NCBI GenBank assembly: GCA_021432605.1
Contig: MU271146.1
Location: 1,364,001 to 1,428,000 of the forward strand
Reading direction: 5' to 3'
DNA length: 64,000 nt
Source of the DNA: Coniochaeta sp. PMI_546
Lineage: Eukaryota; Ascomycota; Sordariomycetes; Coniochaetales; Coniochaetaceae
Part shown: piece by piece, positions 35,901 through 45,948 of the stretch
Layout: each line of letters opens with the position of its first letter
Position numbering within the stretch: position 1 is the first letter of the stretch
Position numbers and translations under genes: made by a program
The notes under the pieces: model-generated
The model's database searches: none
What the model was told of the DNA's origin: nothing
What the model saw: only the letters and a program-made list of their open reading frames with translations

Positions 35901-37551
35901 GGTTATTGGGTGTGCAACTCGGCATATTAAGAAGCTCAGCTGGGTCAAAGCCCAGAAAATGTCGCGCCAGGAGGTCGAATCAGACCTTGAATTTGTTGGC
36001 TTCATCATATTCGAAAACAAACTGAAGCCTACGACGACGCCTGTGATCGAGGAGCTGCTTCAGTCCAACATCACTTGCGTTATGGTTACAGGAGACAACA
36101 TCCTCACGGCCATCAGTGTGGCCAGGGAATGCGGCTTGATGAACAAGACGGCACATTGTTTCATACCTCACTTCGCCGAGGGAGACTCGAGAGACCCGAA
36201 CGCACGGCTGCACTGGGAAAGTATTGACAATGGCATCTATCAGCTTGACGAAAAGACTCTGCTTCCCAGACCGCCGCCACCTGAGGGAGACGCATCTCTT
36301 CCATACGACATCTCCAATCTGCGTAACTATACTGTGGCTGTTAGTGGAGACGTCTTCCGATGGGTTATAGATTATGCGTCGCCTGAAGTGGTGAGGAGGA
36401 TGCTCGTTACTGGCAGGGTTTTTGCTCGAATGTCCCCAGACGAGAAGCACGAACTTGTTGAGAAACTGCAAAGCATCGACTACTGCGCTGGCTTCTGCGG
36501 CGATGGCGCAAACGATTGCGGCGCGCTCAAGGCCGCTGACGTGGGCATCTCCCTCTCTGAAGCAGAGGCATCTGTTGCGGCCCCGTTCACCTCGCGTGTC
36601 TTTGACATCCGGTGCGTACCTGAGGTCATTCGGTAAGGTCCCGTTCACCCCTACGCTTTGTGACCTGCACTAACTCGTTGTTCAGCGAAGGAAGGGCCGC
36701 GCTTGTAACCAGCTTCAGCTGTTTCAAGTACATGAGTCTGTATTCTGCGATACAATTTACTTCCGTCAGCTTTCTCTACGCGTCTGCGTCGAACCTTGGG
36801 GACTTCCAGTTCTTATTCATCGATCTTGCTCTGATCTTGCCAATCGCGATATTCATGAGCTGGGCTGGACCTTATCCAGAGCTGTCCCGGAAAAGGCCGA
36901 CAGCAGATCTGGTTTCTCGCAAGGTCTTGACACCCCTTTTGGGACAAATGTGCATTTGTATTGTTATTCAAGCCGTGGCGTTTATTGCTGTACGGGAACA
37001 ACCTTGGTATGTGTTCCCGAGTTGTGAGATGTCGTTGACTTCCGCTAATGTCCCCCGAGGTTCATCCCCCCAAAGCTCAAGCACGACAAATCCAACATCA
37101 AGAACTCAGAAAACACAGCACTCTTCCTGACTTCATGCTTCGAGTACATACTTTCAGGAGTGGTCCTCAACGCTGGCCGACCGTTCAGGCAGAGGGCAAT
37201 CGACAACTGTAAGTGATACACTACTTCCTTTTAGATGCCGGTTTGCTGACGAGGATTATGCGACCAGGGCCGTTTGTTGCCATGATTTCGGTTGCGCTGC
37301 TTACCACGCTGGATTTGGTTCTTGGGCCGGCCAAGTGGGTGAGCCATCTGATGCAGCTTACCTATATCAGCTGGGACTTCAAGCTCTTGATTATCGGTCT
37401 CGGTGTTTTATACTTCACGTTGGCCTACATTGGGGAACACTATGTCTTCCAGAGACTGGCCAGGATCATCGGCTATGTCACAACCGCTGTTACCAAGAAG
37501 ACGAAGAAGAGGAAGGAGTACAAGCTTATACAGGAGAAGATGCTCTTCTAG
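32996..37551 (+). CDS. YPK9: YPK9-type P5B cation-transporting ATPase, 1339 aa
   Basis: P5B ATPases (yeast Ypk9, human ATP13A2) sit in vacuole/lysosome membranes; the human protein exports polyamines from lysosomes. Eleven exons: 32996-33127, 33180-33758, 33812-34162, 34213-34347, 34396-34462, 34512-35575, 35625-35778, 35849-36632, 36686-37006, 37060-37208 and 37268-37551. After an acidic, Ser-rich N-terminus come the membrane-associated helices (about 181-211). Then TGES at 465-468, PPALP at 601-605 (the P5B mark; P5A has PPELP), phosphorylation site DKTGTLT starting at Asp644, and hinge GDGANDCG from 1045. The last helices end in a Lys-rich tail. All eleven joins keep the frame. Confidence 0.95.
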
Positions 37552-38777
37552 ATGGGTGTAGAAAGTGCTCCACTGAATTTAGGATCGGAGGCGCGCTGGA
37601 TGGGTGAATGGAGGGCGTCTAGCGTAGCCGCGCTTGCGCTTTGGTTGTGACTGTTCATGACCTGCTACACTGTATATATTGCCGATTTGACGATGTCGTG
37701 GCATCTTGCGAGCATATGGTATCGGGTAAATTCTATTCTCATGTTGGATGGGTTCTGTATTCTGTAGTCCACGTTAATTGCGAACCCTGTTGTGACCTTT
37801 GTATGTGTGCGCTTAGACCTCCGGATGTACATTTATTCTCGATATACAGAAGATCCGGCATGATGGACTGCTCAGGATAGTGGGCGGAGGTGGAGGTTTA
37901 AGGTAGATATTTCTAGACTTTATGTTGAAAGGGCTGAGCTGAGAATGAGGTAGGGCTTTTCGAATTTGGGTGAGTTCTTTGTTCTCGATGACGTCGTTCG
38001 AGTTTTTGACTTCCAATGCGATTGATAGAGACACTGAACACCTCCGAGGTGCAAACTGGTGATATCGTTGATCATGAGTCTGCCACAGAGAATTTGACAG
38101 AGATGTGAACGTCGTGGTGAGGACAGACCCCTCGTGGTTTCACGTAGTTGAAGACTAAGAGGCTCAAAGCTGTTCGGTCACACGAAGAATGACGAACTAC
38201 TCATGGCCAAATCTACAAGAGCGCTTAGTTCAAGCTCTTCGCGGCATATGTTCGCTTGGCCACAGGACAAACCGTAGGACCGTGAAAAGGGTGGTTGAGC
38301 AGCCAGTCCTTAAAGCGCCGCACCGCCACATCAGCAAACCTGCTGCTATCAAACGATCCGCTTGTATTTGCTCACTTTGGACCAAGCTGGCCGATCGACA
38401 CAAGCACTTGCTTCCCAAATTGATTGCGAACAAGAAACAGACATTGTCCTCACTCGTCCACGCATATGGATAACAACACGGCAGCACGTGGTCAAGACGA
38501 CTGTAGATTTCCGGCATGGCTCGCCCAGAATTGCTTCACTATAAGGGCTGGGAGCACTGGTGGAGTGGCTCATTTGCTCGTCGAGGTCCATGGTGTTGGT
38601 TGGGTGTGCAGCACTGCATCAGGATCGTTCGAGCCTTATCAATGGCGTCCGGCATTATCCCAGAGTTTCGGATTGCCCGTAGTCTATAAGTGATTGTAGT
38701 AGTACTGATGTAGCAGTTCCGAGCTACAACGCTACCAGCTTATGTACAATGCCCCATCATCCCTAGTCGAAAGCCCT
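37552..38777. other. intergenic YPK9 3' - NDUFB2 3' (convergent), 1.2 kb
   Basis: This is unusually long for a convergent gap. Its middle (38230-38591, minus strand) carries protein-like pieces in different frames, listed separately. Nothing else is recognised. Confidence 0.5.
38230..38591 (-). other. protein-like reading-frame pieces, possible small gene or remnant
   Basis: On the minus strand an ATG at 38591 opens a Ser/Cys-rich frame of 80 codons; a second frame from an ATG near 38517 reads 95 codons; a third, after a stop, ends RRFKDWLLNHPFHGP...RTYAAKSLN with a stop near 38230. The last piece looks more protein-like than chance, and gtgagc at about 38374 could be a donor. The only intron that would join the pieces is about 36 bases, too short for comfort. 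I do not recognise a family. It could be a decayed gene or coincidence. Confidence 0.2.
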
Positions 38778-39042
38778 TCAATGGTCCCAAGGATGCTTCC
38801 AGCCCATGAGTACAGGACCTAGACAGAGGGGTTCGTTAGCGATCGCGGACAGCTTCGGGTAGGGTGGCGGGGAAGAACTGTACCGTCTTTCTTTGCTCTG
38901 TACATCAGCTGTAGGAAAGCGTATTAGCGATCTGCTGAATTATGACGAAAGCGAATAGACATACGAAAAACCACATGCTTGCGCCGAGGCCAGTCGCGGC
39001 CACGCGGTAGATCGCCGGGACGTGAGGTTTAAGCCCGGCCAT
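38778..39042 (-). CDS. NDUFB2-like small subunit of mitochondrial complex I, 47 aa
   Basis: This is an accessory subunit of NADH:ubiquinone oxidoreductase, a single-pass inner-membrane protein. Three short exons: 38965-39042, 38884-38908 and 38778-38818. The joined protein begins MAGLKPHVPAIYRV, has one hydrophobic segment (GASMWFFLMY) and ends RAKKDGPVLMGWKHPWDH. Plant NDUFB2 as I recall it reads MWFWVFYRAKQDGP..LGWRHPWE, an almost residue-for-residue match. Both introns have standard ends and branch sites. No single exon is long enough for ordinary ORF calling. The gene is divergent from BUR1. Confidence 0.87.
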
Positions 39043-39632
39043 TTTGCCAGAGTCTGCTGCTAAATTGGTCAGATGTAGGTCCCAATTACTTCAGAGAACA
39101 CTCTGGTAGAGACCAACAGACCTGGAATGGCGCAATAGTAGGTTGATGGCTGGTGGGAGTGTGGGTTGTGATGTCGGTTGAGCCTCGGACTCTTTGCAGT
39201 TCGGGTGATGTTCAATGACTTTGATGCCTCAGGCCGCTGCAAGGCCGACCCACCCTGCACGCTAAACTTTCGTCGACCAAGGGTCTAAGTGCTTAGCAGG
39301 AACAACAATGACGGCTGGTATTCGTTAAATGAATACGACGTCTTGCCTGTAGTGTACTATACTAGTTGTTGATCATCTCGATCCATGCCTTGAATCGATA
39401 TATTTTATTGATCGCATCTACAATAGCGTCCAACCCTTCTACTATCTCCTACCATTGACTTTATCACGGCAGAGAACGATAAGGTATCTATGCCGTCAAA
39501 CGCTATAGCGCTCAGACGACTGATGGATCAAGAACTACTCAAGATTTGATTTGGGTCGGACCTCTGTCTTCGGTCGATCAATGTCGTGTTTGCCTTGTAC
39601 TCCAAGTCCACAACGAGCGTCTTTCAACTGCG
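39043..39632. other. divergent promoter region NDUFB2 / BUR1
   Basis: This is a 590-base head-to-head gap. It is rich in short AT stretches (around 39390-39450); no individual site is recognised. Confidence 0.5.
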
Positions 39633-41553
39633 ATGACATCAACAATGAAGCCGATAGATGCCGGGCCAGGCGCACCGATGTCGCCGCGGTCCTTTGCCAT
39701 CGCCCATCAGAGACCGAAGTCCAGCTTTACGGGATGTTCCAAGATCACCGATTATGAGATTTTGGGCAAGCTCGGTGAGGGAACGTTTGGGTAAGCACAG
39801 CGCCTCGTCGATCTTCTGTACTTCTGGCCTTTGGCTCACCGGATGTTTTAACAGAGAGGTTCATCGCGCGCAATCGAAAAAGACGAAGGCCCATGTAGCC
39901 CTCAAGAAGATCATCATGCACAACGAGAAAGATGGCGTGCGTTCTTCCACAGGTCGATGGAATGGGTAGTCAGTTGTTGACCAAATCCGCAGTTTCCTAT
40001 AACAGCACTGCGCGAGATCAAGCTACTCAAGCTACTATCGCACAAAAATGTCCTGCGCCTTGAGGACATGGCCGTCGAGCACCCAGCAAGGAGTATGTTT
40101 TATCAAATCTACCTCTGACGTACATGATCTCGAACTGACCTCCGCTTGTCCAGCTGACAAACGAAAGCGACCCATCATGTACATGGTTACGCCATACATG
40201 GACCATGACCTGTCTGGGCTCCTCGATAATCCATCGGTTCACTTCACTGAGCCTCAGATCAAATGCTATCTCCTACAACTGCTAGAAGGCCTCCGATACT
40301 TGCACGAGAACCACATCCTCCACCGGGATATGAAGGCTGCCAATCTTTTGATTAACAACAAGGGCATTTTGCAAATCGCCGATTTTGGCCTTGCGAGACA
40401 CTACGAAGGACCAACCCCAAAACCAGGCAACGGCGGCGGTGAAGGACGACGAGAGTACACGAGCCTAGTCGTAACCAGATGGTACCGACCGCCAGAGCTT
40501 CTCATGAACCTGAAACGATATACAACTGCTATCGACATGTGGGGTGTCGGGTGAGTGGTAGCGCTCTTGCCGGTCTGCAGAGCGACGAGCTAATGATGTA
40601 CCAGTTGCGTGTTCGGAGAGATGCTCCTCGGTAAGCCGATATTAACAGGAGAAAGCGACGGTCACCAGCTTGAGATAATATTCGACCTGTGCGGCACCCC
40701 GACAGAGGAGACCATGCCTGGCTGGAAATCACTGCCAGGAGCCGAGGCCCTGAGCCCTCGACCACGACCAGGCAACCTATCACAGCGCTTTCGCGAGCAC
40801 GGATCCGGTGCAATCTCTCTGCTTCGGGAGCTACTGAAGCTCGACTGGAGAGCGCGCATCAACGCACACGACGCATTGCAACATCCTTATTTCCGCAATG
40901 CACCGTTACCCGCGCAGCCGGGCGATCTGCCCATGTTTGAAGAGAGTCACGAATTCGACAGGAGAAAATTTCACGATCGGAAGGCGGCGCTGCCGCCGGC
41001 ACCCAAGGGCGGAACAGTCGGGCGAGGCGTGCTCGACGGCAATTCCGGGCCGAACTCGGGCTTCAACACGGGCGAGGGCTTTCATGGTAGGAACGGAGCA
41101 AACGGGTCGCGATACCCGCGTAATGGGCCCCCGCAAGCGCCTCCGGGGGAGAGACGGCCGGGATGGCAGCGAGATCGTGATAGGGACCTGCCACCGCGAC
41201 CGCCGGTGCCGCATGATTATGCAAACGGGTGGGAAGGTGCGGCAGATCACCCGGACAGTTATAGGGGTCGCGGGAGGGATGTACCGCCGAGAAGTCGTGG
41301 TGGGATGGGTGGTGGTGGAGCTCGCGAGCCACCTGTTGATACATATATTCCGAGCTATGATCGGGATGGTGGCGGCGGCCGACGCGAGCCACCACGAGAT
41401 GACAGACGACGCCACGATTGGGACGATAGGCACCACGACTGGGATAGGAGAAGGCTCGATTACGACGACAGGTCTAGAAACAGCAGGACGAGAAGTCGGA
41501 GTCGGTCACCGGTAATCCGCGATAGGGATCGCGATCGGGACTACCGCAGGTGA
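39633..41553 (+). CDS. BUR1: BUR1/CDK9-like cyclin-dependent kinase, 561 aa
   Basis: Bur1 phosphorylates Spt5, the Pol II linker/CTD and the ubiquitin ligase pathway for H2B in elongation (nucleus). Five exons: 39633-39790, 39855-39936, 39993-40092, 40154-40550 and 40605-41553. The Gly loop GEGTFGEV is at 48-55; the cyclin helix reads PITALRE at 82-88 (CDK9-type, not PSTAIRE). Catalytic [16 protein letters not shown] and T-loop [10 protein letters not shown] are present. After the kinase (about residue 350) comes a Gly/Arg/Asp/Pro-rich tail ending in RSRSRSP and Arg-Asp repeats. The start chosen is the ATG at 39633; another lies four codons on. Confidence 0.95.
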
Positions 41554-41969
41554 AATGCAGGTGCCAAGCATTCCTATGCGTCTTGGAGCTATGCTCCGAT
41601 GGTTCTCTCCACCCGAGTGATGACCAGGAGTGGCAGCAAGAAATCTGAACTGCCAGTGGCTAACAGGCAACGTCATTGGCATGAGGGAGGAATTAAATGT
41701 GATGAGGAGTTTCGGAAGACCTGACCTGTGCGTTGGAGCCAATCACCTCCTCGTGATAGGGTACTGGAAAAGGGTTACGGCAAGGTGAAGGACATGTCAG
41801 TTCGTTGCCTGGCGTTGTAGACTTGAATATTTCATATCCAAGGAGGAGTATTGGCGTTTGGTTGCCAGGGCGAGGGAGTGTTACGAAAAATGATACCTTC
41901 AGGATGAGGAACAGAGTTAGGAAACTTGGTTATTGATATTCAATTGCTTGGTCTCCAGCTCCTATCACA
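41554..41969. other. convergent 3' region BUR1 / membrane protein
   Basis: These 416 bases lie between two 3' ends. I see only untranslated-type sequence. Confidence 0.5.
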
Positions 41970-42612
41970 TTACGAATCATCGTCCTCCTCTAGGATCGTC
42001 TGACCTAGTAAGCCCGGCGTCCGTCGTCTCCGGGAGTCGGGTGCTTTGTCCAACCACTGCCAGTCTGACTCTTGCGAGCTGTACGCCTCATCAAGTCTCT
42101 TGACCGGTGTGGCTGTTCCGGTTGATCCCTCGTGTTCTTGTTCGACGAGGCCTTCCTTGTCGTCCGTTTCGTCTTGTTGCATGCCGGCAACGGAGGTCAA
42201 TACGGTCGAGGTGAGCAGCAACGCGACACCGGCGAGAATGCCTACGAAGGCAGCCGACCCAAACTGTGACACAGATCCCATAATCAATAAAAGCTTCTCG
42301 CGAGGAAGTAAGCCATGGTAACAGCATTAGAAGTTACACTCACGAAAAGGTAGATCGGCTATAGCACAGAGCTTCAGCAAATACTCCAAACAGAGACACA
42401 ACAGCGCGGTCACGTACCTGAAGTCGGGGCAAGATACTATACACGTAGACGAAAGGCCGTAAACAGTACTGAATGGTGTAAAAGACAGGTGATAGGAGAG
42501 CGAGGATGATATTGCAGAGTACTGATACAGGCCAATAGAGGATCTTGATGAGGAAGAAAGTGGGCGTGAATATGACCATCCATATTTTCCAGAGGACGCT
42601 TCGCCAGTCCAT
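41970..42612 (-). CDS. unrecognised membrane protein with 15-nt exon, 177 aa
   Basis: I do not recognise the family. Three exons: 42418-42612, 42344-42358 (15 bases) and 41970-42293. The first 55 residues are Trp/Phe/Ile-rich and contain at least one, perhaps two, membrane helices (WKIWMVIFTPTFFLIKILYW and the stretch after it). After the short exon a second or third helix (FLLLIMGSVSQFG...VGILAGVALLLTSTV) follows. The last 75 residues are hydrophilic and acidic, ending in EEDDDS, with a basic Arg-Arg-Arg-Arg stretch in between. The layout suggests an ER or other endomembrane protein with a cytosolic tail. It is divergent from POP8. Confidence 0.8.
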
Positions 42613-43037
42613 CTATTCGTCTCGAGCGATGCGTAGTCAATACCTCTGGTCTGTTTCTTCTAGATGGTGTGTGGTCATGTCCTTTCATGTCCTTTGTTGA
42701 CACCGGACTGAGACAGTGACGTGCAATCGAAGCTCAATTAGACCGTATATGCAATTAACCGGTGCCTGATGCTCGTGGCTCTTTTAGAGCTTCAAGAAAG
42801 CGGTATGAATCGGAAGGTACAAGCTGAAGCAAGGCTCCATCTTTGAAATGTAAGCCTTTTATCCCTCTTGCCATGAGGGATACGCAAAAGGGTCATTCTC
42901 AAAGCGGCTCGCCTTTTGTTCACTAAAACCGCTGCGGGGCGGATATGCCTTACCTTCCATTTGATAGTGAGGGTCGATGAAAACTGAATCTTGCAATGCA
43001 CAGTCAACATCACACGACTACCAAATAGCCTCTCAAT
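42613..43037. other. divergent promoter region membrane protein / POP8
   Basis: This is a 425-base head-to-head gap. No individual site is recognised. Confidence 0.5.
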
Positions 43038-43469
43038 ATGGCGAAGGACGCAGCAATGCCCGACATATCGGTAGCCTCTAGTACCCAGGCTCTATATAAG
43101 AGCCAGAAATCCCACGAGCTCTTCGCCTGCACCATCAAAGCACCGCCCTTCGCGTATGCCCATCTCGAGCTGGTGACCGACACAGCTCGGCCTACCAAGC
43201 TCGACAACCTGCAAGTCCGCTCATACTGCACCGCGGCCCTGCGCCAGTTCCTGGGAGAGCACGGAGTGGCCGTTGCCATAGATATCCTCAAAGTGGACGG
43301 CAAAGCGTGCTGGCTCCGGTTACCACGGCAAGACCTCAGCGTCTTCTCTGCTGCTATTACTGCCTTTTCAGGAACTGCACAGAATGGAGGCACCTCCCTG
43401 CTACGACTACTGGCTTGCGGTGACTGGCTCGGCTCTCTAGTAGGTCGAGCCGACGAAGAGAACCTCTGA
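43038..43469 (+). CDS. POP8: POP8-like subunit of RNase P/MRP, 143 aa
   Basis: Pop8 is a small protein of nuclear RNase P and RNase MRP, which process tRNA 5' ends and pre-rRNA. The gene is a single exon. After a short leader the conserved block HELFACTIKAPPFAYAHLEL opens the Rpp14/Pop5-like fold. The helix SYCTAALRQFLGEHG, the strand VAIDILKVDGKACWLRLP and a final helix follow. Length and order match fungal Pop8-type proteins. Assignment rests on remembered family patterns, so other members of the Pop5/Rpp14 group remain possible. Confidence 0.82.
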   Translation: MAKDAAMPDISVASSTQALYKSQKSHELFACTIKAPPFAYAHLELVTDTARPTKLDNLQVRSYCTAALRQFLGEHGVAVAIDILKVDGKACWLRLPRQDLSVFSAAITAFSGTAQNGGTSLLRLLACGDWLGSLVGRADEENL

Positions 43470-43761
43470 ACTTTATGAATGCAATCCTCATTGGCGAACG
43501 TCTAAAAAGCTCGAGGCTTCAGGTCTATTTAAAGGTTCATCTGATATGCATCTTTAAGTGCGGGTATGATTCTACACGAGGGCCCATGTGTTACACATTT
43601 AAAGCGCCAGACCGTCGCCGTTAACGCTAACTAACCCATGTATTAGACCTATAACCAGCAAACGGCCAATTCAAATCATAACGCCGTGGTCCTTGGACTC
43701 CTACACAATGCAACCGAGGTCTAGATTCGATGCAAATCCCTCAATCCTAAACTCCTTGTCT

Positions 43762-45485
43762 CTACATCAGGGATGACGCAAGTGAACTATGGGCATATGC
43801 CTGCAAGAAGAATTAGCCGCTTTGTCACTTTTTGAGGGCGCGGACGACCCTAGAAATCGACTTACCATTGGCCGGATGTTGGGATGTGGTACCGCGTCGA
43901 ACTGGTGGAACTTGAGTTTATAGTCGGGTCCGATGTTGATATATGCGCCCCGATTCTCAGTCATATCACAGTACTTTGGCGCCGAGAATACTGAAGAAGT
44001 CATTAGCATAGAATGGAGAAGAGACGGCCATCTTGACGAGAAAATACTTACCGGTGATACACTTTCCGTTATGCTCCTTCTCATAGCCATCCATCCTCAC
44101 CTCGTGGCTGCGAATGATGGCTTCCAGACCGTTCTTCTCGCAGAACCTCGCCGTAACATCGGGTCCGAACTGCATACCAACGCCGCGCTTGCTCGGACCA
44201 CGACCCGGTTCTGTCTGAGGATCAGTCCACAACATCTCCATCATCAGACCTGCCTGGCCCGGCTGCCTCTGCTTATGTCTATCCAGCTTGCGAATGTCGT
44301 CTAGCGTGACATTGTCGTCTGAGAACAGGCCTCCATGGAGGACAAAGTACTTCTGCCCAATCAGTGTGGCCAAAGGCAGCGCTGAGAAGCTCTCCGAGAA
44401 CAGTTTGAAGGTACGCTCGTTGTACTTGGCCTTGCACTCGCCCTCGAAACCGTACACGCGGTTCATGTCATCCGTCTCGTGGTTGCCACGGTTCAGGAAG
44501 AACCCGTTCGGCCGTAACCATTTGTATGCGTAGAGCAGCAGCGCAATCTCTGTCGACCACGATCCTCGGTCGACGAAGTCTCCGTTGAAAAGATAGTAGT
44601 GCTTGTCGCTCGGCGCGCCATTGAGTCTGAACAGCTCCATGAGATCGAAGTACTGGCCGTGTGTGTCTCCGCAGACGGTAAGCTCCACACCCTCCGGTAT
44701 CTCCACCTCGACCATGGTAGGCTCATCGTACACAATCTTCTTGACAGCCAAGATGATCTGGTATACGTATTTTTTGTGTATTAGCTTGCCGTTCTTGAAT
44801 CGCTCTGTCATGTCGTCGATGAACTCCTGTGTCATCTCCTTTCCGAGATGGACGCCGTCGTACGCCGGCTCGACAGCCATGGACTCAACATCAAGCCCCT
44901 CTGCGGCAGACGGCTCGTCACCGACTTCGATGGCGGCGAAGAACTCTTGTTGCCGGACGGCCTTTTGGGACTCTACAAGCTTGAGCTTCGCGTCCTTGTT
45001 GCCTGGATCGATCTTGCAGCATGTCTTGAAATCCTTTACAGCCTCCTTTGGTCGTAGGCAAGCAGTGTGGGCGACAGCGCGGCGATAGTAGGCCTTTGAA
45101 CCTCCGAGTTAGCTGACCAGCCATGTACCCTTCCCCTACACAACAAGGAAACACAAACGAACCTTAACGAAACTTGGGTCGAGCTCGATAGCTTTGGTAG
45201 CGTCGGCAATAGCATATCCGTATGCTTCGGTCTTCAAATAGGCCTGCGGGAGAAACAGGGTATCAGTCACGCGAGCACAGCTTGGAGAAGAAGTTGAACT
45301 ATATTTGTCGATTCCTCGGCCGACATGCGACGTACCTGAGCTCGATTTGCGTAGAATGTCGGTTGCTTATCGTCCAATTCGATGGCTTGTGTATAAAAGT
45401 CTATTGCTTTTGGCCAGTCATGCGCGGCGAAGGCCTTGTTGCCCTCGTTCTTGAGAGCGACGGCTCTCTCCTGCGGTGTAGCCAT
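43762..45485 (-). CDS. PPT1: PPT1, serine/threonine phosphatase 5 with TPR domain, 478 aa
   Basis: Ppt1/PP5 dephosphorylates Hsp90 and its cochaperones; the TPR domain binds the Hsp90 MEEVD tail and inhibits the enzyme in cis. Five exons: 45336-45485, 45163-45243, 44052-45093, 43866-43990 and 43762-43800. Three TPR repeats fill about residues 1-110 (ALKNEGNKAFAAHDWPKAID and on). The PPP catalytic core shows GDTHGQYFDL, GDFVDRGSWSTE and RGNHETDDMN, then VFSAPKYCDM. The last exon adds only 12 residues, from AYAHSS to the end. All joins restore the frame. It is divergent from ESS2. Confidence 0.96.
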
Positions 45486-45948
45486 CTCTTTTCCGTAGCG
45501 CCACGCCAAGTAGGTTCGAACAAGGCTTGCAGAGGGGTCTATATGTCGGAGAGAGGAATGGAATTGAAATGTCGAGGTTCGATCTACAAGTATGCGAAAC
45601 CCTCCCGACGAGTGAACTCCTAACTTTTTCTGAGCCTTGGAAGGATAATGCTGTCCGTGCCAAAGTCGAAAGCGGTTGCCACAAGGCCCTACCTTATTTC
45701 TGCCCGGATTCTAGAATCACTTCGACCCCGCGGGACCTCCAAATGCTTATTTCGAGCCCCACCTTCCTTCCGCAGCGGCAGGCAGTACGTACCACTTAAT
45801 GCGCCCTCGTGCAGCAGCCTTGCAGATTGCCACAGAAGACGTGACTTCCAAACTTCAACCCTTTGGCCGAGATTCAGCACAACTGCCTCCATATTTCAGC
45901 TGCGACCTTGGCGGATACCGGCACAAGGATTTCGACTTGTTCGTTATC
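45486..45948. other. divergent promoter region PPT1 / ESS2
   Basis: This is a 463-base head-to-head gap. The ESS2 frame is open upstream to 45799 but without conserved sequence before the chosen ATG. Confidence 0.5.

Noticed and set aside
40898-41515. Long plus- and minus-strand frames (205, 176 and 110 codons) overlapping the BUR1 tail
   Set aside because: They are by-products of the Gly/Arg/Asp-rich repetitive coding of the BUR1 C-terminus, whose own frame is supported by the kinase domain.
45513-45521. ggttcgaac, resembling a tRNA B box
   Set aside because: No A box or cloverleaf partner sequence lies at the right distance. It is in the PPT1/ESS2 promoter gap.
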